Origin: Paraphoma chrysanthemicola
Lineage: Eukaryota; Ascomycota; Dothideomycetes; Pleosporales; Phaeosphaeriaceae
Reading direction: 5' to 3'
Length of the DNA stretch: 64,000 nt
Assembly: GCA_020744225.1 (NCBI GenBank)
Contig: JAGMWG010000019.1
Location: 868,001-932,000, forward strand
The position numbers were made by a program, and so were the translations under genes. Numbering within the stretch: position 1 is the first letter of the stretch; each line of letters begins with the position of its first letter. This document shows positions 21,514 to 33,486 of this stretch, piece by piece. The notes under the pieces were generated by a model that was not told where the DNA came from, ran no database searches, and worked only from the letters and a program-made list of their open reading frames with translations.

Positions 21514-21831
21514 GTTTCAGAAGCCAGCAATGCGCCATGACTGGCTACGGGCGCAGTGTGTCGGCGGCGTGCATGGCTGGGGGAGAGTGGTGGAGCTGCC
21601 TGGAGCTGGCGGTGCCTGAGCCATGATGACATGGCGCTAGCGGTGCGCCGCAGGCACTCCCGAACATCTGGTGAAAGCTGTCCGCATAGTCCAACACGCC
21701 TGCGATGAATGTCCTGCCACGCGCCTAGAGCAACTTCGGCTCTTAGTTATAGGCGACAGAGGTTGTGACGCGCTGTCCGCTGCCTAAATTACCATTGCAC
21801 CATCTCAACGACACGAACTTGAACCGCAGGG
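21514..21831. promoter_or_regulatory. Divergent promoter VPS3-like / COY1
   Basis: Only 318 bp separate the two ATGs, so both genes are driven from this GC-rich stretch. No TATA box was recognised. Confidence 0.5.
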
Positions 21832-24184
21832 ATGGAGGGCGGAGTAGACGCGGAGGAGAGGAGCTCGCTGGACGCAGCACCGCAGAACACCAAGCAGGCC
21901 TCAGAAGCGCAAGAGGAGGGCGGAGAGGACAACAAGTTCCAGAAGGCAATTGGGGCATGGAGAAGTACGGCCACGGGAAAGCGCTGCAGACACAGGCTGA
22001 CATGCGCCAGACATCGACCTCACTGCGCTCGTTCCCCAGCTGGACACGGTCGCCTCCGACATTGTCGCGTACCAGCGAGACACGCTGACACAGCGGAAAG
22101 ACCTCGCGCAGAAGACCAAGGACTTCAGGAAGCTCGACGACGCAAGCAAGCTCAGCGACATCAAGGCGCTCTTGAAATGTGGGCACACTATGCACCCACG
22201 CACGCGACGCACGTGCTAACAGTCTCCGCAGCATACCAGAACTTCATCGACCTCATATCCAACCAGTCCAAGACCGTACAAGCAGCCTTCTTCCAAGTCT
22301 ACTCCCCGCTCTCTGAAGCACCAGACCCCTACCCGCTGCTCGAAGCCTCCGTCGACTCCCTTGTGACTGCCGAAGAGATTGTGCCGAAGCTCACCTCCGA
22401 GAACGAGAGGCTGCAGAAGACGGTAGCGAGTCTGACAACACAGGTCGACGACTCGGAGAAGAAGCTCGAGGAGGAGCGCACCGCGCGGAAAGCCCTCGAG
22501 GAGACACGGGACAGCAAGATCAAGGAGGTCGAGCAGTCGTGGTCGGCGGTACTGAGCGAGAAGCAGGACAACTGGGAATCCAAGGAGAAGAGTTTGGAGG
22601 AGAAGGTCGAGAACCAAGACCGCCTACTGAAGGAGCTCAAGGCCAGCTATGAGGTGTCGCAGAGACTGGGCAAGGGCGAAGAGGCCGAGGGCGAGAGCAG
22701 ATCGGGAGCGACTGCTGCGGAACTCGACATTGTCAGCTCTGAGCTCGAGCGGACGAGCCACCGCCTGGCCGAGATCGAAGCACGCAACGAGCAGCTGCGT
22801 CTGGAGCTAGCCCAGACTGCCTCAGCACAGGCCCAGCATGTTGCAGTAGAAGACGATCCAGCCTTCATGCGCCTGCAGTCTGAGAACTCATCCCTTCTGC
22901 GGAAGCTTGAGAGTGCGCGCTTCGAAAAGGACTCCGACAGGACAAGGCTCGAAACGGAGACACGAGCTCTGGAGCGCGAGATCAAGTCACTGAAGAATGA
23001 AAAGGACGCACTGAGAGAAAAGGTCCAGAAATGGGGTGACTACGAGAATGTGAAGCAGGAGCTAGAAGTGCTCAAGGTAGGCAGCGTTGTCGTGGAGGTA
23101 CTTCACCGCTAACGAGCTTCAGTCAATCGAGTTTGCGACAGGCGACGATGATGACGAAGCGACCGAGATCGCCCTCTCCCAAAACGGTGGCACTGGAAAA
23201 GGCAAGGAAACGCTCGAGCAGCTGTTACTCGCACGGAACAAGAAGCTCAGCAACGAGCTCACTGTCCTGCGAGTCTCGCACCAAGATTTACAAAGCAGAC
23301 TTGAAGCCCTGCAAGAGGAACTCTCGGATGCGAACATGGAGCTCGAGAAGTCGCGCGCCCTCAACGACACTCTCGAAGCTGATCTCGAGAAAGTCCAGCA
23401 AGAAGCATCCAATGCCTTCGACCCTTCAGGCATGTCGGTAGCTGGAACATACGTTTCAAGATACCCACAATCCTCAGCCCGTCGCGGTCGTTCCTCGCCG
23501 ACATCCTCCATCATTTCCGGCTTCGACAACAGCTCTCAAAGCCCCCTCGCCGCTCTGCGCGCCGGCGAAGCCATGGGCGGCGGCTCAGGCATCCTGCCCA
23601 TGGTGACGGCGCAACGCGACCGCTTCAAGAAGCGCAACTCGGAGCTCGAAGCCGAGCTACAAAAATCCCACCAGACCGTCTCATCGCTACGCTCCGAAAT
23701 AGGCGCCCTGCAAAAAGACAACCTCGACCTGTACGAAAAGACTAGATACGTCTCCTCCTACAACGCTCATTCTAGAGGCCCAGCATCCAGCGCCTCAAGT
23801 TATGCTGCAAACCCCAACCCTTCGACCGTCAACATTGGCGCCGCAGACGCGACAGATCGCTACAAAGCCTCGTACGAGTCAAACCTCAGCCCGTTCGCCG
23901 CGTTCCGGGGCCGCGAATCCGCTCGCGCAATGAAGCGTATGCACCTCTTTGAGCGCATGATTTTGCGCGTCACAAAATTCGTCTTACAAACTAGGACAAG
24001 TCGGAATATGTTCGCGGGGTATCTGATAGCGTTACATTTCATCATGTTCTATTTCCTCTTCACGGATGCCGGGGGAGCTGGGGCGGCGGCTGCAATGGCG
24101 ACTGTCCCGCCGCCGGCGACGGGGCCAATTGCAGATGACCCTGTCGCATGGCAGAAGACGGGGCTGGAAGAGGACGCGTCGTAG
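21832..24184 (+). CDS. COY1: CASP/COY1 Golgi coiled-coil membrane protein
   Basis: 735 aa in four exons: 21832-21964, 22011-22178, 22232-23076, 23123-24184. COY1/CASP is a tail-anchored golgin that acts in retrograde intra-Golgi traffic. The conserved N-terminus reads across intron 1 (KAIGAWRNIDLTALVPQLD, then VASDIVAYQRDTL), followed by several hundred residues of coiled coil (for example EIVPKLTSENERLQKTV, LEREIKSLKNEKDALREKV, QRDRFKKRNSELEAELQKS). The C-terminus has the CASP signature NLSPFAAFRGRE, FERMILRVTKFVLQTRTSRN and a transmembrane anchor (AGYLIALHFIMFYFLF). All three introns are 46-53 nt. The donor of intron 2 (GTGGGC) is weak but the frame and homology require it. Confidence 0.92.
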
Positions 24185-24592
24185 GTTAGACGAAGGCATG
24201 GTCCATATTGGGATAGGGACGGGGTGGCGGCTAGGTGATTGTATGATTATGGACTTGGGCATGTGAGCGTTTCGAGCACCGCTATTGTGAGCATGGACGC
24301 GCGGTTTTACGTTGACCGTGCCGCGGGCGGGCGCGTAGGCATTTCCATTCTTGGAGGCTTCGAATAGCGACAGGATCTTGAATGGGATTTTACGCTCGAT
24401 TTAGGACTTCGTGCTGCCGATATCCGAGGTGGTCATATCATGCTTTCGACTGATGTGCCTATCGAGGTAGCCTTTTTCGAGCTATATCCATCGCTTTTTA
24501 TACTCGCAAGCAAATCCTACAACTCACGAAACAAATGTTCCAAAACAACCTTGATACTTTGCCCACAATCTAAATATACTACATCCTTCCAC

Positions 24593-25438
24593 TCACCTTC
24601 CAACCTTCCTCACACCCAACTTCGCCCATCCCCGTTCCTCACAAGCAATCAATCGCCAATTCAAATCTCCAAACCACGCCTGAATCTGTTCCGGCGTATA
24701 CCCTTGCTGTGGATCTCTATTGGACTTGTTGTTGGGCTGCTTGGGTCCTTTCTTCCCACCATCCCCGTCCCCATTCTCCGCCTGCTGAGCACTCATATTC
24801 ACTCCTTTCCCAGCATTCTGCCTCAGCCACACCGCCTCAACACTATCTTCCCCATAATGCATAATCTGTTCCTGCACCGCGTCCTCCGAGTCGCGAATAC
24901 CGCGCCAATTTTGCTGCAGTAGATACGCCAGAAAAGCCGCGTTTCCTCCTTTTGCGCCCATCTGTGCTGCTCGATTTACATATCGATCAAAGACCGCGCC
25001 TTCTTCGACGCAAAACTGTAACAGCGCAAGATGGCCTTTTTGTGCGGCGAGACAGGCTATGGGCTGAAGGGGGTCTGGTCGCGATTTGTCCTTGCGAATT
25101 GCGCGAAGATCAGATTTGAGCTTATTTGCTCTTCCTTCGAAACAGGTTTTGAAGAGATTTATATATGCGGAAACATCTATTGATCGTTAGTGAGGATAAT
25201 AGAGCGCGGGGATGTTGAATAGTATACCTTGGAATGGTTCGTAAGAAGATCTTAAAGCTAGATCACGTAGCGATGCAACCCAAGGCTCAAAGCATGCAAG
25301 CGGCTCTATAGTCCTGGTATCACTGTCCTGCGGGTGGCGAACGCCCTGGAAGTGGGAGAGCAGGTGGTCAACGTACTCTTCTCGGGTGATGGAGCGGCTC
25401 GTTGATTTGGTGAATGCTTGTAAGAAGCAAAGTGACAT
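24593..25438 (-). CDS. Small ankyrin-repeat protein
   Basis: 264 aa from exons 25438-25228 and 25176-24593 (intron 51 nt, GTATAC...TAG). After a helical N-terminus (EEYVDHLLSHFQGV, WVASLRDLALRSSYEPFQD) it has degenerate ankyrin-type helices: DPLQPIACLAAQKGHLALLQ, FCVEEGAVFDRYVNRAAQMG and GGNAAFLAYLLQQNWRGI. The tail contains a Gly/Lys/Asn-rich linker and ends with a helix (YTPEQIQAWFGDLNWRLIAC). Function unknown; similar fungal proteins are simply called ankyrin-repeat proteins. Convergent with COY1. Confidence 0.75.
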
Positions 25439-26054
25439 TTCTTCGCGTTAAGGATGGGTATTGGGATTGTGTAAGTTGCCTAAGATATCGATTAGGGGTT
25501 ATCACATGAGGCTGATTATGTGAGTTTGTACAATGGCGGCACAGCACTGTGTGGGCATCACAAGGCAGACGAGGTGAGCACTGCCACACACGAACCTGTG
25601 GTCACCGTTGGCCACAAACACAACCATCGCAAAATGTGGCTTACTTGCTACTTCTATGCATGTGGTTGGATGGTAGATGGGACTTCTTCACAGATTATTT
25701 CGTGCCTGACACATTGGGCTTGGGTCAGTGGGTGTCGAGCTGTCGACCAGGCTGGGGTTGCAGCGAATCGAGGAAGCGTAAGTAACCGCTACACTCGATT
25801 GGAGATGCAGACACTGTTTGGAAGAAGTGTCCTTTGGCTGACGACACTGTGATTGACATCAAGAATCGCATTGGCCCGGCTGTTCATCCGTGAATAGCTT
25901 CAACAATGCTCGCACTGGCATATGCCATGAAAACCAGTCGCGGATATCATCATGGCGTAGTAGATGACTGATTCCTCAGCTCGGATGGAGACTCTTGGGA
26001 ATGACCTCACTTGCCTTGCGCAAGCATGGGTCTCTTGGAGTGACGGAAGTCCAA

Positions 26055-26850
26055 TTAGGCACGAACTTTGGTCACAGAGAAATTAACCAAGAGCGCAACA
26101 TGACTTTGAGAGAGCCGACGAAATGAGATCCGCAAATCTCGATGAAGAGCATATAGATACTGGTCCAAGGCATTTGGTAGTATCTTGAGCAACTGTGTCT
26201 GGTCATAGGTCGCGAGTGGAACTGTGGTAAGGGCATCCATGGCACTTCTCATCTCGGTGCGCGTGACTAACAATGCGAGGGTCATGAAGGTTGAGTCTCT
26301 TGCTGGCGACATCCTTGGGCGAGTAGAAAGGGAGCGGAGATGCTGAGAAATGGTCGCGGTGCACAGCGGTTAGAGATCAACCCTTACCAGCTTTCAGGAA
26401 GCTGCAGCAACCCTGCTGCAAAACCTTTTCAGGACTGATCAAGCGGGCTGTGGAGACATCCGATAGTGAAGCCCCGGAAAAGCCTGTTCGTGACCTTGGA
26501 AGTAGAAGGTAGTCGACAAGAATAATGATCGTTAAGAACCAAGAAGAGTAACCGACATGTTCGTACGCGCCCATAACTCGCATACTCGAGGTCGGTACCA
26601 AAAGCTTCAACCCATCGCTACCGGCAAATAGCAATCCTCGATATTGCTGTGCAGCGGCACTGGGCGATCCGAGCAGACGCATACGAACCTGTCGAGTGCA
26701 TCTCCGAGCAGCTGGTCAGTCGTCCAAGAAACCAAGTTTCCCACCACGTACACGTACCCAGAGCGCGAAGAACGCATGAAGGAAATAGTGTGCTACACGT
26801 CCTCGCACCTGAATGGCCTGCTCCCAGCATCGCGCAGTGGCAACGTCTTG
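26055..26850 (-). CDS. Candidate multi-exon gene, function unknown (5' end unresolved)
   Basis: The three downstream coding pieces can be joined with good splice sites on the minus strand. An upstream piece ends NLVSWTTDQLLGDALDR (donor GTTCGT). After an intron comes GLLFAGSDGLKLLVPTSSMR, running to QQGCCSFLKA (ending 26388). A last exon 26302-26055 continues ARDSTFMTLALLVTRTEMRS and ends SVTKVRA with a stop. The 84 nt last intron uses donor GTAAGG and acceptor CCAG. The helix-rich content is reminiscent of the C-terminal half of fungal-specific regulators, but no diagnostic motif was seen and no Zn2Cys6 cluster was found upstream. The start and first exons could not be placed. It may be a degraded gene. 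Confidence 0.35.
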
Positions 26851-28305
26851 TCCACCGCGCACCTAGTTCTTGGTCAAACAATTGGCGATGCCATAGATTT
26901 TGTACCCTCCTTTACCAGGCCGCCATACCCACGCGCCACTCCATGTCCCTGGTGCAGTTGCAAAACCGAGCGCTCTGATCCAACCATCTGCACTTCGTTG
27001 GCCATGACCCCTGCTCCTGCTGCACATCATTGTGGTCTCCAGGAGCCCAGTTTCCGGCCTCTCGCCGTTGTTCGACAGGGGTCAAGTCGACTTTCAGCCG
27101 TCGATGCGGCCATCCAATGGGCGCTTCCAGCCTCGTGGATGCTGATTGGGTAGACAGGGAGGTGGGCTGGAAGAGGGAAATTAGCTGTCATTTGCAAGGC
27201 TAGAACGGCTATATTAAGAGGATTAATAGCGATGCAACCTGCTGTATTGAGTATGGTCAAAAGAAATCAGGACATAAGTTCTTGGAAGGCTGGTTGGCAG
27301 GTAGGACGGGCGGCTCTGCGGGATGGCGGGGAGAAGAGGAAGCAGAAGGTTGGTTGTGTGGAGTGGCGGAATAAAGGAAGGGCGGTTGCTGGCCTTGGTT
27401 GTTCCCTCTTGCGCATTCGCGTTCCATGGTTTGCTCCACACGGTACGGGAAGTAGTGGAGTAGGTAGGATGATTTCTTGTTTCTATTTCGCGCTCTCAGG
27501 ACCAAAATGCATACGCGGTCTGAGTACACACACCCACATGCAACGCCGTTGAAAGTGATGAAACATATGACAGCCAAGTGCGTTCACGTCAGAAGTATGT
27601 AGGTCTCGCCGCAACGTGAGCAGACATGCATCATCATCATCACCACCGCCTCCTCCTGACAGCCTTCCATCTGACCCAGCCTCGTCAAAACGGCACACAT
27701 CAGCATCCTTCCATCAGCGAACCCGCCTTCCCACAAAAATAACTCCGCCTGTGCATCCGCCCGCTTAGCCCAATCCAGCCGGCGGCTCGGTAGATTAGCG
27801 AACCAGCGGCCGTGCACATGTTTCGACTTCTTATGACCAATCACGCCCATGCAGGCTATATTTGGGGCCATTTGTTCGCGACCAGTGGGTCTGGGCGGTA
27901 GGACGTGTAGGCGCCCTGGTCAAGGTTGTGGAGCAACAATGTCGTGGCTGGTGTATATAGAGAACGATGGGAGTCGGCGGCTTGAAGATTTTTGAAGATA
28001 TTCCACGCCGCTGTCTTGCACGAATCTGAAACCATCTTCCTGAGTTCCTTTTTCTGGGTTTCCTTGACCGTTCTCTCTGATTTTGGGTTCCTGGGCTTTT
28101 CTTACATTTCTCACGGCACTCATTTTTGGACGTGCACATCGGGTCGCGTCTGAGCCGAAATTTCAACTGCTATTCTCGAGACATCTATTTCCGGGACTAC
28201 AACTGGATCAGATCTTACAGACGTGATTGCACGAAGATATAATACTACGACACCTTCCTCTTTACCGAACATCACACAACATCGACGACCATACCAACTC
28301 CGACA
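26851..28305. other. Intergenic, no supported gene
   Basis: Apart from possible upstream exons of the preceding candidate, only short overlapping open frames are present, including a 169-codon frame (26644-27153, plus) that looks accidental. The last 100 bp are the leader of the DUF3455 gene. Confidence 0.4.
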
Positions 28306-29092
28306 ATGATCTTCACCAACACCATTTCGCTCGTCTTGGCGCTTGCCCCGGCCACACTCTTCGCTGCTCCAACTCAAGTCGCCGACTCAATAGCGAACTT
28401 GATTCCTAGGCAAGACTTGCCCAAGGCGGTCATCGATCAGTTGAAGAAGACCAATGGCCTATGCGACCTGTCCAAGATTGTTCTGCCTATTGGTATGTCT
28501 ACTCTTCCTCTGTGCTTGACATGATCGATTCTAACAGTCCTCAGCACCAACACCTCTCCCAGCACCCGCCTCCAACGTAACACTCCGCCACATCGCCATC
28601 GGTCGCGGCACACAAAACTACACTTGCGCCTCTTCAACAGCAGACGTTGCACCTGTTGCCAATGGCGCCGTAGCCTCGCTCTTCAATGCCACATGCGACT
28701 CAGCACGTCTCAACGACAAAGTCATGGCCGACGTCACTACTCTTGCGCTCAACTATGCCATCCCAACTGGTCCCGAAGCCGTGCAAAGACTATCAGGCCA
28801 CCATGAGTTCACTGAGAAGAAGGTTCCGTTCTTCAAGCTCCAGACCGCGAACAACGACTATGGATCCGTTCATGCCATGCCCGACATCGTCAAGAGCGTT
28901 GCACCCACAGATGCAAGCAAAGGCAGCAATGGCCTGGGCAGCGTCCCGTGGCTGAAGCTGAACGCTGTCGACGGTGACTACAAGGAGGTCTACCGTGTGC
29001 ACACCGCTGGTGGCGTCGCGCCCAAGACATGCGAAGGCCTCGCGGGCGCATTCAGTGTCGAGTACAGTGCGCAGTACTGGTTCTACGCGTAG
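28306..29092 (+). CDS. Secreted DUF3455 family protein
   Basis: 244 aa; exons 28306-28492 and 28545-29092 (intron 52 nt, GTATGT...CAG). Signal peptide MIFTNTISLVLALAPATLFA. Mature part has the DUF3455 hallmarks: PAPASNVTLRHIAIGRGTQN, YTCAS, GAVASLFNATC, KVPFFKL, SVPWLKLNAV, VYRVHTAGGVAPKTC and AQYWFYA at the C-terminus. The family is widespread in fungi and bacteria and is sometimes labelled malate-dehydrogenase-like in databases without biochemical support; function unknown. Four Cys in the mature chain could form disulphides. Extracellular location is inferred from the signal. Confidence 0.9.
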
Positions 29093-29343
29093 AGAAGCAC
29101 TTCGCGGTGGCGTTTGATGAGTATTGCATCCTTGTACAGAGCATTTGCCGGCGTTTTTGGAGTTGAAGGCTGGCGTCCTTCAACATTATCGGCCTGGTGG
29201 CTGATTATATAGCTCACCTTCTTCGCGAGGACACGCCTCTATGTAGGCAATAGTCGTCGTAATATTATACCAATCAAAAGCCTTTCCACATTCACCTAAA
29301 CGAACGATGCAGTCTGTACTCTGAATGAATCATGCTCGTATAA

Positions 29344-31074
29344 TCAGCTGTCATCTAGCTCTTGCCGCCTGCCTCTGCGTGTACGGGCGCTTCTCTTTCT
29401 CCCCGGGCTTTCAGTGATCATGGGTGTAGATAAGCCCCTTGTATTCCCGGTGCCGTTCAGGGCATGTCGCACTTTCTTTGGCCAGTCCTTGCAGATGTCG
29501 ATCCTCGATCGTGGTGCAAATATTTCCAAGACCACGTAGAGAAGATAGTCGATGACCACACAAAGGCAGAAGAGCTTTCCAGCCCAGACGCCGCAACCGT
29601 AGTACCTCTTCAGTCGTTCTATCAGAGCAAAGCTATGCATGCCAGCGCGGCCTTGCGTTGCACTCCATACACCAGCGGCACCTCCGGCCTGGTAAAACTC
29701 GGTGTGACTAATGACTCCACTGATGCCGTCGTAGACTCTTTCGGTGCGTAGAGCCACGTCTGTCCAAGAGTACATCTGCTTGACCTGACTGTGGAAAAGC
29801 TCGGTCCTGACCTTTCCAGCTCGGAGCTTGTCGATAGCACGTCCGGTGGCTTCTGCAAGATCCTCCTCCTCAGGCGCTGCGAATTCGACCATATGCGTTG
29901 GGAGAACCTCAGGAATACCGCCAACACGGGTGGCTACTACGTAGAGCCCACAGGAGGCTGCTTCCACAATGACTGTGCCAAAAGCTTCGGTGAGCGATGG
30001 ACAGAGGTATATGTGGCCTCGCACCATTACATCTCGGACCTCCTCATGGCGGACTGGTCCAATCATAAGAACTCTGTCCTGCAGCATGTGGCGCTCAATC
30101 ATCTGCTCGAGATCGATAGCCTTGGGACCATTTCCCGCAATGATGAAACGGACGTTGGAGTGCGCAGCCAGAATATGAGGGATTGCTCCAACCAGAAGAT
30201 CCGTTCCCTTATTGTAGTATAATCGTTGAATAACCACGACTGTAATGACTTCGTCTGGGCCCATCGGCCGCGGCAGACCTGTGCTGTTGCGATGCACTGA
30301 GTTGTCCTGGTCGCGCTCGAGAGGACGGAAGTTTTCGGCGACTACGGCGTTCGGTATCACAGAAACCATGAGCGGGTCCAGTGAGGCCCTCAGCACGGTA
30401 TTTTCCTTGCTAGATTGGTCAGCACCTTCATTGACAGGACACAAATATACGAACCAGGTGTGGCTGACACAAATGACATGGTCAACGTCGCTTAAAGTAA
30501 ACTTGAGCAGCTTATTTGTAAGTATGCTGCCGGCGTCTGCGAAACCAAACAGGCTATGGTCTGTGAATACGGTCCTCAATCCCATGGTTCGAGCATGCAA
30601 TATGGCCTCATTGCACAGGTTGCTCATACTAGCGTGGCCATGCACAATCTCGATGCGTTCGCGAATGACTATGTTGCGGAAGACTGGGAAGAACGAAAAG
30701 ACCGTGGGGAAGGTGGTTTCGCGGTATATGATGAAGAACGGGACGTAGTAGACTTTGATGCCGTTGGTGAGGTATCGTACGCCAGTTCGACCGGCATAGG
30801 CATGAGTAATAACGATCACCTTGTGGCCGCGATCAATGAGTTTCTGAGGCGTTAGACCATAGGCATTGAGGGTGCTAGGTGCGCATACACTGGACAGCTG
30901 GTACATGTGACTTTCGACTCCTCCTTTTCGATGTTAGCGGACAATCCTACACATTAGCTATACAAGGCATCATACCCGGCTGTGGGTAGAAGTTGTCGCT
31001 AACCATACTGTGTAGTGTTAGCTTGTAGCCAGATTGCGGGGAAGCGTATTGGCGCACGCGATGTTGTAAGGCAT
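29344..31074 (-). CDS. SPT14: GPI-anchor N-acetylglucosaminyltransferase catalytic subunit (PIG-A/Spt14)
   Basis: Transfers GlcNAc from UDP-GlcNAc to phosphatidylinositol, the first step of GPI-anchor synthesis at the ER. 512 aa in five exons: 31074-31058, 31007-30976, 30923-30889, 30843-30455, 30409-29344. The tiny first exons rebuild the strongly conserved N-terminus MPYNIAMVSDNFYPQPGGVE, then YQLSSKLIDRGHKVIVITHA. Further motifs: GHASMSNLCNEAILHARTMG, FTDHSLFGFAD, VICVSHTCKENTVLRA (across intron 4), SVIPNAVVAENF, and the GT4 donor site EAFGTVIVEAASCGLYVVAT with VGGIPEVLP. A C-terminal membrane helix (CLCVVIDYLLYVVLEIFA) anchors it. The third intron (45 nt) is a multiple of three without a stop. 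Divergent from DBP6. Confidence 0.95.
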
Positions 31075-31425
31075 AGCGATGCACAACGAGGATACTGCCC
31101 TCGTGCGTGAATGCAGTGAGTATACATGGCAGCTCAATGGCGCAATAAAGACGCTGTATGTGGTGAAGTGAGGGTTCACGTTCATGAGAACGCGAAGACA
31201 TGTGCAAGCGCGTCATGACGCTAGTCAATCGGCGCTTCGTGGGGAAAAACTCCGACCAAATTTTGGAAACTTTCTAACTGTCGTTCTTTGCGCCAGCACA
31301 CCTCAAAGACGAACGATACACGAAGACGCCGCCAAAGAACCCGCGAAAGATTGCTGGAGCTGTCTGTAGATTGCGCGACAGCAAAAAGTAGTGCGAGGCA
31401 ATTTGTGCATGACGTGAAACCAAGC
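31075..31425. promoter_or_regulatory. Divergent promoter PIG-A / DBP6
   Basis: 351 bp between the two ATGs drive both housekeeping genes. No clear TATA element. Confidence 0.5.
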
Positions 31426-33486
31426 ATGCCAGCACCACTGTTCAAAAGATGGGCACCGCCCGCGCCGGTAGCAAAACCTACCAAAGAGGAGGTTGTAAAG
31501 GCTGCCGGTCCGATCCCAACCCGCAAAGAATCGCCGGTCGTAGAAACAAGCCAACCCGTTCCCAAATCAGCGAAGAAGCCCAAGAAGCGAAAGAGAGACT
31601 CGGAGGTCGCAGTGGAGGAGGATGAAGAAACGTCCAAAAAGCACAAGGCAATATTCTCCAAGTTTGAGAAGGTATCCAAATTGGCAGAGGCGCGAACCCA
31701 AAACAAGGCTGAAGACGAGTCGGACGATGATGAAGAGCCTCCTGCAGAAGAGCTGCCAGAAGAGCTGCATGACTTGGAGCCCATGCCGCAGCCCGAGCCT
31801 GTTCCTGAGACACCATTCGAGCCCTCGTTTTCGACGCTACCAACATGGCTTGCCCAGCCTATTACCGTTGAGTCTTCGAAGACTGCTCCGTTCTCCGCGC
31901 TTGGTGTAGATGCGACCTATGTCAAGAGGCTGGAACAGCAAGGATTCAAGGATGCTCTAGCAGTACAGACAGCGCTACTGCCTATGCTACATCCAGGCTT
32001 TGAGCAGCACCTCGGCGACATCTGTGTCTCGGCAAAGACTGGGTCTGGCAAGACTCTGGCATACCTACTACCTATCATTGAAGCCCTGAAAGACCGCGCG
32101 GCGCCCATATTATCTGCAATCGTTGTTGTACCGAGCCGACAGCTCGTCAACCAGGCTCTGCAGGTCGCAGAGGATCTTTGTGCAGGCACAAGAGTCAAAG
32201 TGGGCTCTGCTTTGGGCAACACTGCGTTCGCGACCGAGCAGAAGCAATTGGTCAAGCTGCATCCACAATACAATCCAGCGCGATCGAGAGAGCTGCGCGA
32301 GCGAGCTTCAGAACAAAATCGTACGGGCTTTGTAGAGAACAGAGGCGTCTTTGAGGATTTAATGGACATGCCGCTGGAACACATTCCTGTGTACGACTCG
32401 GGCGTTGATATTCTCATCTGCACGCCAGGAAGGCTCGTCGAACACATTGAGAACACGACTGGTTTTCTTCTTAATTCTGTTCAATGGCTTGTCATTGATG
32501 AAGCCGACCAGCTCCTTAACCAAGACTTCCAAGGATGGGCTAGCGTGCTGATGGACGCATTGCATGGCGAGACGCCTGTCGATTTCATGAATGCACGGGA
32601 ACGCTTATATAAGCGAGAGCGCGATGCCAACTCGATATGGTCGGCGGTGCTCCCTGCGCGCAGACAGCTTACCAAAATTGTACTTAGTGCAACGATGGAG
32701 AAAGATTTGACAAAACTCGGCAGTCTAAAATTGAAGCGCCCAAAGTTGGTTGTAGTACAGGACGAAACGACAGAAGAGCAGCCACTCGAGCATGAGGACA
32801 ACATATTCGAACTACCCTCGACGCTCAAGGAATTTGCTGTACACGTCGGCGATGGCTCCAACAAGCCATTACATCTCTTGCATGTCTTGTATACCTACGT
32901 GTTTGAAGGATATAAGTCTGCACATGCGAGCGAAGGGTCCGAAGATGATGAAAATGGCACATCGCTCGCGCAGCAGTCGAGCCGAGTTTTGGTTTTCACA
33001 AAGAGCACAGAGAGTGCTTCCCGATTGTCGCACCTACTTTCTGTCCTTGAGCCAGGCTTCAAAGAGTACCTCAGGACTATGACACGTGCCTTGACGGCGG
33101 AAGCCTCAAAGAAGCTCCTGAAGTCATTCGGTCACGGCGAGGTCAAGATACTGATCGCCTCTGATGCCGCCTCCCGTGGGCTCGACATCCCCGACCTGAC
33201 GCATGTTATCAATTACGACATACCCACCAGCATAACGAGCTACGTTCACCGAGTTGGCCGGACGGCCCGCGCGGGAAAAGCCGGCCGAGCGTGGACATTA
33301 TTCACGAAGACTGAGGCGGCGTGGTTCTTGAAACAAGTTGCACAAGGGGACACTATTAAGAGAGGAAACAAGAAGGTCAAGCGCATGGAGTGGAAGGAGA
33401 GTGTTGTGACTGCCAACGGCAGGAAGAAGGCCTATCGTTCGGCGCTCGCTGAGCTCGAGAGTGCTGTCAAAGGGAATGCGGAATGA
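31426..33486 (+). CDS. DBP6: ATP-dependent RNA helicase Dbp6 (DEAD box)
   Basis: Nucleolar helicase needed for assembly of 60S pre-ribosomes (human DDX51). Intronless, 686 aa; the ATG at 31426 is the first in this frame and gives the sensible start MPAPLFKRW. The N-terminus is charged and disordered (KKPKKRKRD, DESDDDEEPPAEE). Helicase core: SAKTGSGKT (motif I, about 202), VVVPSRQL (Ia), CTPGRLVEH (Ib), VIDEADQLL (motif II DEAD, about 356), LSATM (motif III SAT), VLVFTKS (IV), IASDAASRGLDIPDL (V) and VHRVGRTARAG (VI, about 608). The order LFKRW, then FSALGVDATYVKRLEQQGF without a classical Q motif, and the long insert before CTPGRL, fit Dbp6. Confidence 0.93.
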   Translation: MPAPLFKRWAPPAPVAKPTKEEVVKAAGPIPTRKESPVVETSQPVPKSAKKPKKRKRDSEVAVEEDEETSKKHKAIFSKFEKVSKLAEARTQNKAEDESDDDEEPPAEELPEELHDLEPMPQPEPVPETPFEPSFSTLPTWLAQPITVESSKTAPFSALGVDATYVKRLEQQGFKDALAVQTALLPMLHPGFEQHLGDICVSAKTGSGKTLAYLLPIIEALKDRAAPILSAIVVVPSRQLVNQALQVAEDLCAGTRVKVGSALGNTAFATEQKQLVKLHPQYNPARSRELRERASEQNRTGFVENRGVFEDLMDMPLEHIPVYDSGVDILICTPGRLVEHIENTTGFLLNSVQWLVIDEADQLLNQDFQGWASVLMDALHGETPVDFMNARERLYKRERDANSIWSAVLPARRQLTKIVLSATMEKDLTKLGSLKLKRPKLVVVQDETTEEQPLEHEDNIFELPSTLKEFAVHVGDGSNKPLHLLHVLYTYVFEGYKSAHASEGSEDDENGTSLAQQSSRVLVFTKSTESASRLSHLLSVLEPGFKEYLRTMTRALTAEASKKLLKSFGHGEVKILIASDAASRGLDIPDLTHVINYDIPTSITSYVHRVGRTARAGKAGRAWTLFTKTEAAWFLKQVAQGDTIKRGNKKVKRMEWKESVVTANGRKKAYRSALAELESAVKGNAE

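Noticed and set aside
26644..27153. 169-codon plus-strand open frame
   Set aside because: Opposite to spliceable exons on the minus strand and without any motif; likely accidental.
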